Positions 37,322-44,881 of a stretch of DNA of 56,209 nt are shown piece after piece (the stretch's first letter is position 1; each line of letters starts with the position of its first letter). The translations under genes and the position numbers were made by a program. The notes under the pieces are model-generated. The model ran no database searches. It saw only the letters and a list, made by a program, of their open reading frames with translations, and was not told where the DNA came from. The stretch comes from Bacteroidia bacterium (lineage in GTDB: Bacteria; Bacteroidota; Bacteroidia; Palsa-965): positions 1-56,209 of the forward strand of contig JALONL010000030.1 of the NCBI GenBank assembly GCA_025454955.1. Reading direction: 5' to 3'.

Positions 37322-37329
37322 TATCTTTG
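37322..37329 (+). promoter_or_regulatory. Bacteroidota -7 promoter box of dnaX
   Basis: TATCTTTG matches TAnnTTTG and ends 6 bases before the ATG at 37336. Transcription would start at or almost at the start codon, giving a leaderless message. This also argues for the ATG at 37336 rather than a GTG at 37315. Confidence 0.55.
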
Positions 37330-37335
37330 TGGCTG

Positions 37336-39114
37336 ATGGAAAATTTTGTTGTCTCGGCCCGCAAGTATCGTCCCGCGCTGTTTAACAGTGTGGTGGGCCA
37401 GAGTTCAATTACCACCACGCTTAAAAATGCCATCCGCAACAATCATCTGGCGCAGGCATTTTTATTTTGCGGGCCCCGCGGTGTGGGTAAAACCACCTGC
37501 GCCCGTATTCTGGCCAAAACCATCAACTGCACCAACCTTACGCCCGAAACCGAAGCCTGCAACGAGTGCGAGTCCTGCACTTCGTTCAATACCGGGCAGT
37601 CGTTTAACGTGTATGAGCTTGATGCCGCCTCCAACAATTCGGTGGATGATATCCGCAGCCTGGTAGATCAGGTGCGTGTGCCGCCGCAAATGGGGCAGTA
37701 CAAGGTGTATATCATCGACGAGGTGCACATGCTCTCGGCGGCGGCTTTCAACGCATTTCTGAAAACACTCGAAGAGCCGCCACGCTACGCCATATTTATT
37801 CTGGCCACCACCGAGCGGCATAAAATTCTTCCCACTATTCTTTCGCGGTGCCAGATTTTCAACTTCAACCGCATTCAGGTTGATGATATTGCCGGGCATC
37901 TCGCATACATTGCAAAAAACGAAAACGTACAGGCCGAACCCGATGCCCTGCACATTATAGCCCAGAAGGCCGACGGTGCCCTGCGCGATGCCTGTTCCAT
38001 TTTCGATCAGGTGGTGAGTTTTGCGGGTAATAACCTTACCTACAAAGCCGTAATCGAAAACTTAAACGTGCTCGATTACGACTATTACTTCCGCGTAACC
38101 GATTTTGTGCTGGCCGACAATATTCCCGGCTCGCTGCTTACTTTCAACGACATTCTCACCAACGGTTTCGACGGGCATAATTTCATAGCCGGGCTGGCCG
38201 AACACCTGCGCAACCTGCTGGTGTGCAAAGACCCGCAAACCCTGCTGCTGCTCGAAGCCGGGCAAAACATCCGCGAACGCTACCGCGATCAGGCCTCGCG
38301 CTGCCAGACCATGTTTCTGCTGCGCGCATTGAAGCTGGTTAACGGCTGCGATGTAGGCTACAAAAGCGCCCGAAACCCCAGGCTGCTGGTAGAATTTACC
38401 CTCATGCAGCTTTGCGCGCTCAACGGAGCCGCCGAAAAAAAAAATGACGAACTAAACGAAAACAGCAGCAGCGACCCGGCCCCACAGCCCTCCGCCAATG
38501 CCCAAAGTTCGTCGGCCACCACCAATACTCAGCAGCCGGTTTCCAACACGCCGCAGGCTCCCACGCCACAGCCGGTGAGCACTGCCAATGTGCAGCAGCC
38601 CGTTTCCACCACATCGGGCGTGGGGCAGTTGAGGAAGAACACCACGCTCAAATCAACAGGCGGAAGCATAAGCAGTTTCACCAACCCGCAGCAAAACACC
38701 ACTACAACCGCCGCCGAAACCGCCGCCGCCATTGACCGCCCCTCCACGCCGTTTGCGCAAGAACAGCTCGAAACGGCCTGGACAGCCTTCGCCGATCAAC
38801 TCCGCGCCGCCGGCAAAGTAACCGATCACGCCGCCCTCACCATGAACCGCCCCGAAAAAACCGGCGATAATGCCGTGCGGTTCACCGTGTTCAACGCCAT
38901 GGCCCTCGAACGCCTCGAAGCCGACAAAACCGAGCTCATGACGTTCCTGCGCCAGAAACTCAACAATTACCACTTCACCCTCGAAATTGCACTGAGCAAG
39001 GAAGAAGGCCAGCAACGCCTCTACACCCCGCAGGATAAATTCCGCCGCCTGGCCGAACTTAATCCCGACCTGCAAAAACTGCGGCAGCAGTTTGATCTGG
39101 ATCTGGAAATGTAA
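37336..39114 (+). CDS. dnaX: DNA polymerase III subunit gamma/tau
   Basis: A 592-residue clamp-loader subunit that loads the beta clamp during replication. The Walker A motif G-P-R-G-V-G-K-T is at 46-53, the zinc cysteines (C65, C75, C78, C81 region) follow, and D128-E129-x-H is the Walker B. Domains I to III end near residue 365; a proline/glutamine-rich linker (about 375-465) and a C-terminal tau domain follow. At residues 367-370 the gene has ten A in a row (38435-38444). A -1 frameshift or a one-base insertion gives a stop directly after it, and a one-base loss gives a stop three codons later. That is where a gamma form would end. Confidence 0.95.
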   Translation: MENFVVSARKYRPALFNSVVGQSSITTTLKNAIRNNHLAQAFLFCGPRGVGKTTCARILAKTINCTNLTPETEACNECESCTSFNTGQSFNVYELDAASNNSVDDIRSLVDQVRVPPQMGQYKVYIIDEVHMLSAAAFNAFLKTLEEPPRYAIFILATTERHKILPTILSRCQIFNFNRIQVDDIAGHLAYIAKNENVQAEPDALHIIAQKADGALRDACSIFDQVVSFAGNNLTYKAVIENLNVLDYDYYFRVTDFVLADNIPGSLLTFNDILTNGFDGHNFIAGLAEHLRNLLVCKDPQTLLLLEAGQNIRERYRDQASRCQTMFLLRALKLVNGCDVGYKSARNPRLLVEFTLMQLCALNGAAEKKNDELNENSSSDPAPQPSANAQSSSATTNTQQPVSNTPQAPTPQPVSTANVQQPVSTTSGVGQLRKNTTLKSTGGSISSFTNPQQNTTTTAAETAAAIDRPSTPFAQEQLETAWTAFADQLRAAGKVTDHAALTMNRPEKTGDNAVRFTVFNAMALERLEADKTELMTFLRQKLNNYHFTLEIALSKEEGQQRLYTPQDKFRRLAELNPDLQKLRQQFDLDLEM

Positions 39115-39193
39115 ATTTCCTGACAAAAATCACCCCGAAAAACTAATTCACATCTTTCTTTCACATTCCTGCTTGCAGGACACAGTGAATGAT

Positions 39194-39201
39194 TATTTTT
39201 G
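39194..39201 (+). promoter_or_regulatory. Bacteroidota -7 promoter box of icd
   Basis: TATTTTTG matches TAnnTTTG, about 40 bases before the icd start. A short palindrome (CCTGCTTGCAGG) lies just upstream, in the region where the -33 element is expected. Confidence 0.45.
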
Positions 39202-39242
39202 CGCGTCCCGAATCGTCTCACATTCAACACCAAACCAATACA

Positions 39243-40475
39243 ATGAATAAGATCAAAGTAGCCAATCCTGTAGTAGAACTCGATGGCGACGAAATGACAC
39301 GCGTAATCTGGAAGTTTATCAAGGATAAACTCATCCTGCCCTACCTCGATATTGATATTAAATACTACGACCTGGGCATGGAGCACCGCGATGCCACCAA
39401 CGACCAGGTAACCATTGATGCTGCCGAGGCCATTAAACAATACAGCGTAGGCATTAAATGCGCCACCATTACGCCCGACGAAGCCCGCGTAAAAGAATTC
39501 GGCCTCAAGCAAATGTGGAAATCGCCCAACGGCACCATCCGCAACATACTCGACGGCACCGTATTCCGCGAGCCCATTGTATGCACAAACGTACCGCGTC
39601 TGGTGCCCAACTGGACAGCCCCGATTATTGTGGGCCGTCACGCTTTCGGCGATCAGTACCGCGCCACCGATACTGTAATTAAAGGCAAGGGCAAACTCAC
39701 CCTCACCTTCACACCCGAAGACGGCAGCGAGCCCCAGACTTTTGAAGTGTACAACTTTAAAGGCGACGGCGTGGCACTGGCCATGTACAATACCGAAGAG
39801 TCGATTCGCGGTTTTGCACGCTCGTGCTTCAACATGGGTCTGATGAAAAAATGGCCCGTATATCTCTCCACCAAAAACACCATTCTCAAAAAATACGACG
39901 GCCGTTTCAAAGACATTTTCGCCGAAATTTTTGAGGCCGAATACAAAGACAAATTTGCCGCTGCCGGCATTGTGTATGAGCACCGCCTCATCGACGACAT
40001 GGTGGCTTCGGCACTCAAGTGGCACGGCGAGTTCGTATGGGCCTGCAAAAACTACGACGGCGATGTACAGTCTGACAGCGTGGCACAGGGTTTCGGTTCG
40101 CTGGGTTTGATGACTTCGGTGCTTGTTACACCCGACGGAAAGATTATGGAAGCCGAAGCCGCCCACGGCACGGTAACCCGTCACTTCCGCGATCATCAGG
40201 CCGGTAAGCCTACTTCTACCAATCCCATTGCTTCTATTTACGCCTGGACACGCGGCCTCGAATTCCGCGGCAAGCTTGATGGAAACAATGAACTTATCCG
40301 CTTTGCCAAAGCCCTCGAAGAAGTGTGCGTGGAAACCGTGGAAAGCGGCAAAATGACCAAAGACCTTGCAGTGTGTATTCACGGCAACAAAGTGAACCAC
40401 GGTGAACACTACCTCTACACCGAAGAATTCCTTTCGGCGCTGGATGAAAACCTGAAAAAGAAGCTCGGCTACTAA
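39243..40475 (+). CDS. icd: NADP-dependent isocitrate dehydrogenase (eukaryote-like type)
   Basis: A 410-residue enzyme that decarboxylates isocitrate to 2-oxoglutarate with NADP+ in the citric acid cycle. The length and the N-terminal VVELDGDEMTRVIW, the GTVFREPI segment, the ILKKYDGRFKD region and the late NPIASIYAWTRGL place it with the dimeric type II enzymes related to eukaryotic IDH1/IDH2, not the E. coli type. The start is at MNKIKVANP; 18 upstream in-frame residues overlap the promoter region. A strong hairpin follows. Confidence 0.96.
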   Translation: MNKIKVANPVVELDGDEMTRVIWKFIKDKLILPYLDIDIKYYDLGMEHRDATNDQVTIDAAEAIKQYSVGIKCATITPDEARVKEFGLKQMWKSPNGTIRNILDGTVFREPIVCTNVPRLVPNWTAPIIVGRHAFGDQYRATDTVIKGKGKLTLTFTPEDGSEPQTFEVYNFKGDGVALAMYNTEESIRGFARSCFNMGLMKKWPVYLSTKNTILKKYDGRFKDIFAEIFEAEYKDKFAAAGIVYEHRLIDDMVASALKWHGEFVWACKNYDGDVQSDSVAQGFGSLGLMTSVLVTPDGKIMEAEAAHGTVTRHFRDHQAGKPTSTNPIASIYAWTRGLEFRGKLDGNNELIRFAKALEEVCVETVESGKMTKDLAVCIHGNKVNHGEHYLYTEEFLSALDENLKKKLGY

Positions 40476-40494
40476 TTGGTAACCATGATTTTCT

Positions 40495-40528
40495 ACAGAA
40501 AAGACCGTCGCGAAACGGTCTTTTCTGT
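40495..40528 (+). terminator. Hairpin terminator after icd
   Basis: A perfect 14-bp stem (40495-40508 with 40515-40528) and a 6-nt loop. The stem ends in TTTTCTGTTA, so the T tract is inside the stem's 3' arm; it may also work on the opposite strand. Confidence 0.75.
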
Positions 40529-40569
40529 TATCGGGTATTTCCACCTGATTATCACGTACAACAGTTTTT

Positions 40570-40577
40570 TATATTTG
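40570..40577 (+). promoter_or_regulatory. Bacteroidota -7 promoter box
   Basis: TATATTTG matches TAnnTTTG, 35 bases before the repeat-containing T9SS cargo gene. Confidence 0.45.
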
Positions 40578-40612
40578 CCCATAGACCTCCACCAAACTCA
40601 AAATTCCCTTAC

Positions 40613-42784
40613 ATGAAAAAAATCTTTACTCCGATTCTTACCGGTTTGGCCATGCTGTTTGCTGTTCCAATGACAGCGCAGCTTACACCGGAAGTATTAT
40701 ACTACGACTTTAACGGGGCGGGCACCTCGGTTCCCAACCTGGCCTCGGCTCCTCCTGTGGGTACAACCACCGCCACTATTCTGGGTGCTGTTACGCAGGG
40801 CGGAAGCGGCACACTTTGCAACGGAGCATTAATTGGCTCTGGTATTTCATCAACCACCGATTATCTGAATACAGGCTGGACTACCAGTTTAACCGGTGCC
40901 TGGACAATTTCTTTCCGCACGGCCAACATCGGCCCAAGCTCCACACTGTTTTATATTTTTGGTGATGCGTCGGCGAGCAGTTTCCGCTGCTTTACCAATG
41001 GTGTGGCCGGACCCAACAACTGGATTTTGCGCGGAACCGGCATTACCGATGTGCTGGTGAATGGCGGTGCGGTAACGGCAGCCACCATGACCACGTTTGT
41101 GTATGATCCGGTGGCAGGAAACATCAGAGCCTATCTTAACGGTGTGCTTGTAAATACTGTAGCGCAGGCCGCAATTAGCATCACCGGCACAGGCCCGTTT
41201 AAAGTAATGGGATATTCCGCCAACGTAGGTGCTCCCGCGGGTGGCCTGCTCGACGAATTTCGTTTTTACAGCCGCGCCCTCACTGCTGCCGAAGTAGCCC
41301 AGCTTTACAACCCGATGACCTCTGGCGTACTTGGCCCCGATCAGACTGCCTGTTCTTCCTCACCGGCCACACTTTCTTTCAACTGGCCTTATACCAGTTT
41401 GCTCTGGTCAAACAGTGCCACAACACCCTCCATCACTACCTCCACCAGCGGCCAGTACATTCTCACCGCCACAGGTGCCTGTGCCAGCGGTGTTGATACC
41501 GTAAACGTAATTGCCGGCAACATTACCACCAGTTCCATCAGTCCCACGGCTTGCAGCAGCTACCTTTCGCCCGATGGAAATACGTACACCGCTTCGGGCG
41601 TTTATACTGATACAATTCTCAACTCTACCGGCTGCGACAGTATCATTACCATTAACCTTACCGTGAACTCGCCCTCTGCAGCCACAGTAAACGCAAGCAG
41701 TTGCACAGGTTCGTACACCGCACCCAGCGGAGCAGTTTACACCAGCAGCGGCATGTACATGGACACCATTGCCAACGTGGCGGGTTGCGACAGTGTAATT
41801 ACCATTACCCTTACACTCAATCAGCCCAGCGCAGCAAGCGTGTCGGCCACGGTGTGCGGCAGCTACACGGCCCCGAGCGGCGCAGTATTTACCGGCAGCG
41901 GCATGTATATGGATACCATTGCCAACGTGGCGGGCTGCGACAGTGTAATCACCATTAACCTCACCGTGAATCAGCCGAGCACCAATACCATTACCGCTTC
42001 CACCTGCACAGGTTCGTACACCGCACCCAGCGGAGCGGTTTACACCAGCAGCGGCATGTACATGGACACCATTCCCAACGCGGCCGGTTGCGACAGTGTA
42101 ATTACACTCAACCTTACCATTGGAGTATCCACCACTTCCACCCTCACGGCAAACGCCTGCGGCAGCTTCCTCTCGCCGGGTGGTAACCAGTACACACAAT
42201 CGGGCACCTATACCGACACAATTCCCAATGTAAGTGGCTGCGACAGCATCATTACCATCAACCTTACCATTAATCCCATCCCCACGGTGACATTCACCAT
42301 TAACACCACCACTGTGTGTTTTGACGATGATGGAATTGTGTTTACAGCCTCACCGCAGAGCGGCATATACAGCGGCCCGGGTGTAAGCGGGGGCACCTTC
42401 GATCCGTCGGTGGCCGGTAACGGTACGCACAGCATTACCTACACGTATTTCGATCAGTCAACCGGCTGTTCCAACTCTGCTACGGCCACCATTACGGTTG
42501 ATCCCTGCGTGGGTGAGAGCGAAGTGGTAAATGCTGCTGCCTTCAACGTATTCCCCAACCCTTCAACCGGAGCATTTCAAATTGTATCTGCTGCCGATGC
42601 CGATGTGCTTGTGGTACGTCTGTTCGACATAAACGGACGTGAGGTGTACAGCGCACAACTCAACAATGTGGTGGCCGGTACGCCGGTTGCCGTAAATGCC
42701 GGCGAACTTAGTGCCGGTGTTTACTCCATGCAGTTGGGCAACAATGCAGTCGTTGCCTCAGTGCGCGTGGTGATTACTAAGTAA
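40613..42784 (+). CDS. LamG-like and repeat-containing T9SS cargo protein
   Basis: A 723-residue surface protein: signal peptide (about 1-22), a LamG/concanavalin-like domain (about 25-240, FRFYSRALTAAEVAQLYN is typical of its end), a short Ig-like segment, then five tandem units of about 51 residues (around 313-555), each with one Cys near its start, S-G-x-Y-x-D-T-I and G-C-D-S-I/V-I-T. A further beta module and a type A sorting domain (FNVFPNPSTGAF to the end) close it. It is probably an adhesin-like or structural protein exported by the T9SS. The units are partly near-identical at DNA level. Confidence 0.87.
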   Translation: MKKIFTPILTGLAMLFAVPMTAQLTPEVLYYDFNGAGTSVPNLASAPPVGTTTATILGAVTQGGSGTLCNGALIGSGISSTTDYLNTGWTTSLTGAWTISFRTANIGPSSTLFYIFGDASASSFRCFTNGVAGPNNWILRGTGITDVLVNGGAVTAATMTTFVYDPVAGNIRAYLNGVLVNTVAQAAISITGTGPFKVMGYSANVGAPAGGLLDEFRFYSRALTAAEVAQLYNPMTSGVLGPDQTACSSSPATLSFNWPYTSLLWSNSATTPSITTSTSGQYILTATGACASGVDTVNVIAGNITTSSISPTACSSYLSPDGNTYTASGVYTDTILNSTGCDSIITINLTVNSPSAATVNASSCTGSYTAPSGAVYTSSGMYMDTIANVAGCDSVITITLTLNQPSAASVSATVCGSYTAPSGAVFTGSGMYMDTIANVAGCDSVITINLTVNQPSTNTITASTCTGSYTAPSGAVYTSSGMYMDTIPNAAGCDSVITLNLTIGVSTTSTLTANACGSFLSPGGNQYTQSGTYTDTIPNVSGCDSIITINLTINPIPTVTFTINTTTVCFDDDGIVFTASPQSGIYSGPGVSGGTFDPSVAGNGTHSITYTYFDQSTGCSNSATATITVDPCVGESEVVNAAAFNVFPNPSTGAFQIVSAADADVLVVRLFDINGREVYSAQLNNVVAGTPVAVNAGELSAGVYSMQLGNNAVVASVRVVITK
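41550..42280 (+). repeat. Five tandem coding repeats of about 153 bp
   Basis: Units start with a TGC codon near 41550, 41703, 41855, 42005 and 42160. Units 2 and 4 differ at only about 4 positions over their first 100 bases, while units 1 and 5 are more diverged. This points to recent unequal crossing-over or gene conversion inside the gene. Confidence 0.85.
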
Positions 42785-42804
42785 TACGCCTTACAAATAA
42801 TTTC

Positions 42805-42839
42805 AGCGGCGGTTTGCGTGATGCAGGCCGCCGCTTTTT
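42805..42839 (+). terminator. Rho-independent terminator after the repeat protein gene
   Basis: An 8-bp stem (AGCGGCGG at 42805-42812 with CCGCCGCT at 42828-42835), a short inner GC helix and five T at 42835-42839. Confidence 0.8.
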
Positions 42840-42856
42840 CGTAATATCGCGGCATT

Positions 42857-43315
42857 ATGCAACTGCACATTTTTACGCTCGAACAAAACAACGTCACGGC
42901 TTACCTGCTCACCCCGTTTGCCCGCGAACACATGCCTGCACAACTTACACAGAAAGCATTTGCCGGCAAACTCATCGATCCGCTGCAGGGCCCGCTGAAA
43001 GACAATGTGGCCATAAACCCTGAGTTTCTGGTAGCCATGCACGAAACCGTGCGCGATGTAATGGTGAACGATGCCGATGTGACAGCCGAAGCCGAAACCC
43101 AGCTCAACGGCTTTGTATTTATCATAGATCGCCGCGCGCCGGAAGGAAGTGATATTCCGAAGGAAGACATCATCGGCATTTTTTTGGTGAATGAGCGTAA
43201 GACAGATGCCTCGCGCTATCGCCCCAACCCCGATTATCAGCTCATCAGCGCCAAAGGCGGGCCGCAGTTGCCCCCGGCTGTGGAAGCCGAGTTATTAAAA
43301 CGGCTTGGCGAATGA
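42857..43315 (+). CDS. Hypothetical protein
   Basis: A 152-residue soluble protein without signal peptide or membrane helix. It has an even mix of helix and strand and ends in a short helical LPPAVEAELLKRLGE. There is no recognisable motif. The reading frame shows normal codon use for the chromosome and starts cleanly 18 bases after the previous terminator, so it looks like a real gene. Function unknown. Confidence 0.7.
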   Translation: MQLHIFTLEQNNVTAYLLTPFAREHMPAQLTQKAFAGKLIDPLQGPLKDNVAINPEFLVAMHETVRDVMVNDADVTAEAETQLNGFVFIIDRRAPEGSDIPKEDIIGIFLVNERKTDASRYRPNPDYQLISAKGGPQLPPAVEAELLKRLGE

Positions 43316-43328
43316 GCAGCCCCCCCCG

Positions 43329-43426
43329 GTGGTTTCGACAGGCTCAACCTCCGGTGGGCATCTGACTTATACTCATTAGAATTTGTTAACTCTTTTCCAG
43401 GCGGTGGCTGAGCCTGTCGAAGCCAC
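43329..43426. repeat. Inverted repeat with TTCGACAGGCTCA arms
   Basis: Two 18-base arms (43329-43346 and 43409-43426) are inverted with one mismatch around 62 bases. The word is one of the dispersed palindromic repeats often seen in Bacteroidota genomes. It occupies the gap before the sterol-desaturase-like gene. Confidence 0.75.
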
Positions 43427-43502
43427 GCGGGATTAATTCGTTGAAAAGTGACACAGGAATCTGCCAAACAGTTGCTAACTTTATTTTTCAAAATAAAGAC
43501 CC

Positions 43503-44465
43503 ATGCCCGAAGCAGCAAACACTACACAATCTATCGTTGACGTGTTTCTCGATAATTTCAACGTATTCTGGAATTATTTTCTGGTTTCGATGAAAAAATT
43601 TGACCCGATGAATCCATTCTGGATCATCACCATGATTTGTCTGATCACCTTTACACTCGAACTGATTCTGCCCAAGAAACAGCCGTACAGTCCGGTAGGA
43701 CGCAAAAATTTTCTGCTTGATCTTTTCTATGTGCTTTTCATAGATGTAATTTTTCTGAGTATAGGCTTTTTCGCATTTACCAACGCGGTAAGTTGGGGAT
43801 TCGAAAAAATAGTAGTGGCCGCAGGCGGACATATTCCGCTCGTCGATATTTCGCTGCCTGCTAATCTGAAATGGCTGGAGTTTATCATCTTTTTCATTCT
43901 GGTTGACTTTGCACAATTTTTCGGCCATTGGCTGCTGCATCGGGTGGAATTTCTCTGGAAGTTTCATAAAATCCATCACGCGCAGGAAACTCTTGGCTTT
44001 GCTTCTACCCGTCATTTTCACTGGGGCGAAATGCTCGTGTTTAAACCACTTCTTTACATTCCGTTCAGTTTGCTTGGTCTTGATGTGACTTCCTACTTTG
44101 CCTACTACCTCTGGTTTGGTCTTTTCCTCACCTTCTTCTCGCACTGCAACGTGGATATCGATTTCGGTTTCCTGAACCGTATTTTCATTACACCGCAAAC
44201 ACATTACTGGCATCATGCCAAAAATATTCCCGGACGTTATGGTGTGAATTATGCGTCGTCGCTTTCCATCTGGGATCAGCTTTTCGGGTCGTATTATTTA
44301 CCGAAAGACAAGAAGCTGAAACCTGTGCTGGGTATTCCCGATAACGATGTGCCTGATTCATTTTTGGGGCAGTTTCTTCATCCGTTTATGGTGTTGTTTG
44401 GAAGGAAGCAAAAGCAATCTACCATTGGAGGGAAAGAAGTGAGAGAAACGAAGGGGAAGAAGTAA
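43503..44465 (+). CDS. Sterol desaturase/fatty acid hydroxylase superfamily protein
   Basis: A 320-residue membrane protein with about five helices and the histidine clusters that bind a di-iron centre: H-W-L-L-H, H-K-I-H-H, and the late H-Y-W-H-H. The family hydroxylates or desaturates sterols, fatty acids or carotenoids using oxygen. Which lipid it modifies cannot be told. The basic tail (KKQKQST..., GKK end) is probably cytoplasmic. Confidence 0.92.
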   Translation: MPEAANTTQSIVDVFLDNFNVFWNYFLVSMKKFDPMNPFWIITMICLITFTLELILPKKQPYSPVGRKNFLLDLFYVLFIDVIFLSIGFFAFTNAVSWGFEKIVVAAGGHIPLVDISLPANLKWLEFIIFFILVDFAQFFGHWLLHRVEFLWKFHKIHHAQETLGFASTRHFHWGEMLVFKPLLYIPFSLLGLDVTSYFAYYLWFGLFLTFFSHCNVDIDFGFLNRIFITPQTHYWHHAKNIPGRYGVNYASSLSIWDQLFGSYYLPKDKKLKPVLGIPDNDVPDSFLGQFLHPFMVLFGRKQKQSTIGGKEVRETKGKK

Positions 44466-44510
44466 GTTTATGGCAATAGGCATTAATACCAAACTAAAAT
44501 TAAAATTAAT

Positions 44511-44816
44511 TTACTGCTCAACAACCCTTCTGGTTATTTCCCAGTTAAAATTCAACGACCCGCATTTGGGGCAATTAATGTATTCCCCGTCAAGGAAATT
44601 GTATTTACATCGGTTGCACTTTCCGTAGGCGAGATTAATATGATATACAATGTATTTTGCATCCCGATGCGAAATAGAGTATGTATCGACCAGTAATTTA
44701 ACTGCATATAATAACCGGTCGGGAGCCATTTGGCTTAGTTCCAGTTTAAACGTATCAGAAAAATCAGGAATAACAATTTCTTCTCCTGCCAGACATTTAG
44801 GGCAAAATACTTTCAT
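44511..44816 (-). CDS. Small zinc-ribbon protein
   Basis: A 101-residue protein with three C-x-x-C pairs: C-P-K-C at residues 5-8, C-N-R-C near 70 and C-P-K-C near 85. The last two pairs form a zinc ribbon; the first is separated by a helical region. It is probably a cytoplasmic metal-binding protein; no partner is apparent. Base composition is lower in GC than its neighbours. Function unknown. Confidence 0.72.
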   Translation of the reverse strand: MKVFCPKCLAGEEIVIPDFSDTFKLELSQMAPDRLLYAVKLLVDTYSISHRDAKYIVYHINLAYGKCNRCKYNFLDGEYINCPKCGSLNFNWEITRRVVEQ

Positions 44817-44881
44817 GATATTATTACCATAATATCGAACATGAATTTCATCGCGCGGTGACGAATTGAATTAACAAGACA

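Noticed and set aside
39021..40544. A 507-codon open frame on the minus strand, opposite icd
   Set aside because: Isocitrate dehydrogenase on the plus strand is certain. The antisense product has no recognisable feature and also covers the icd terminator.
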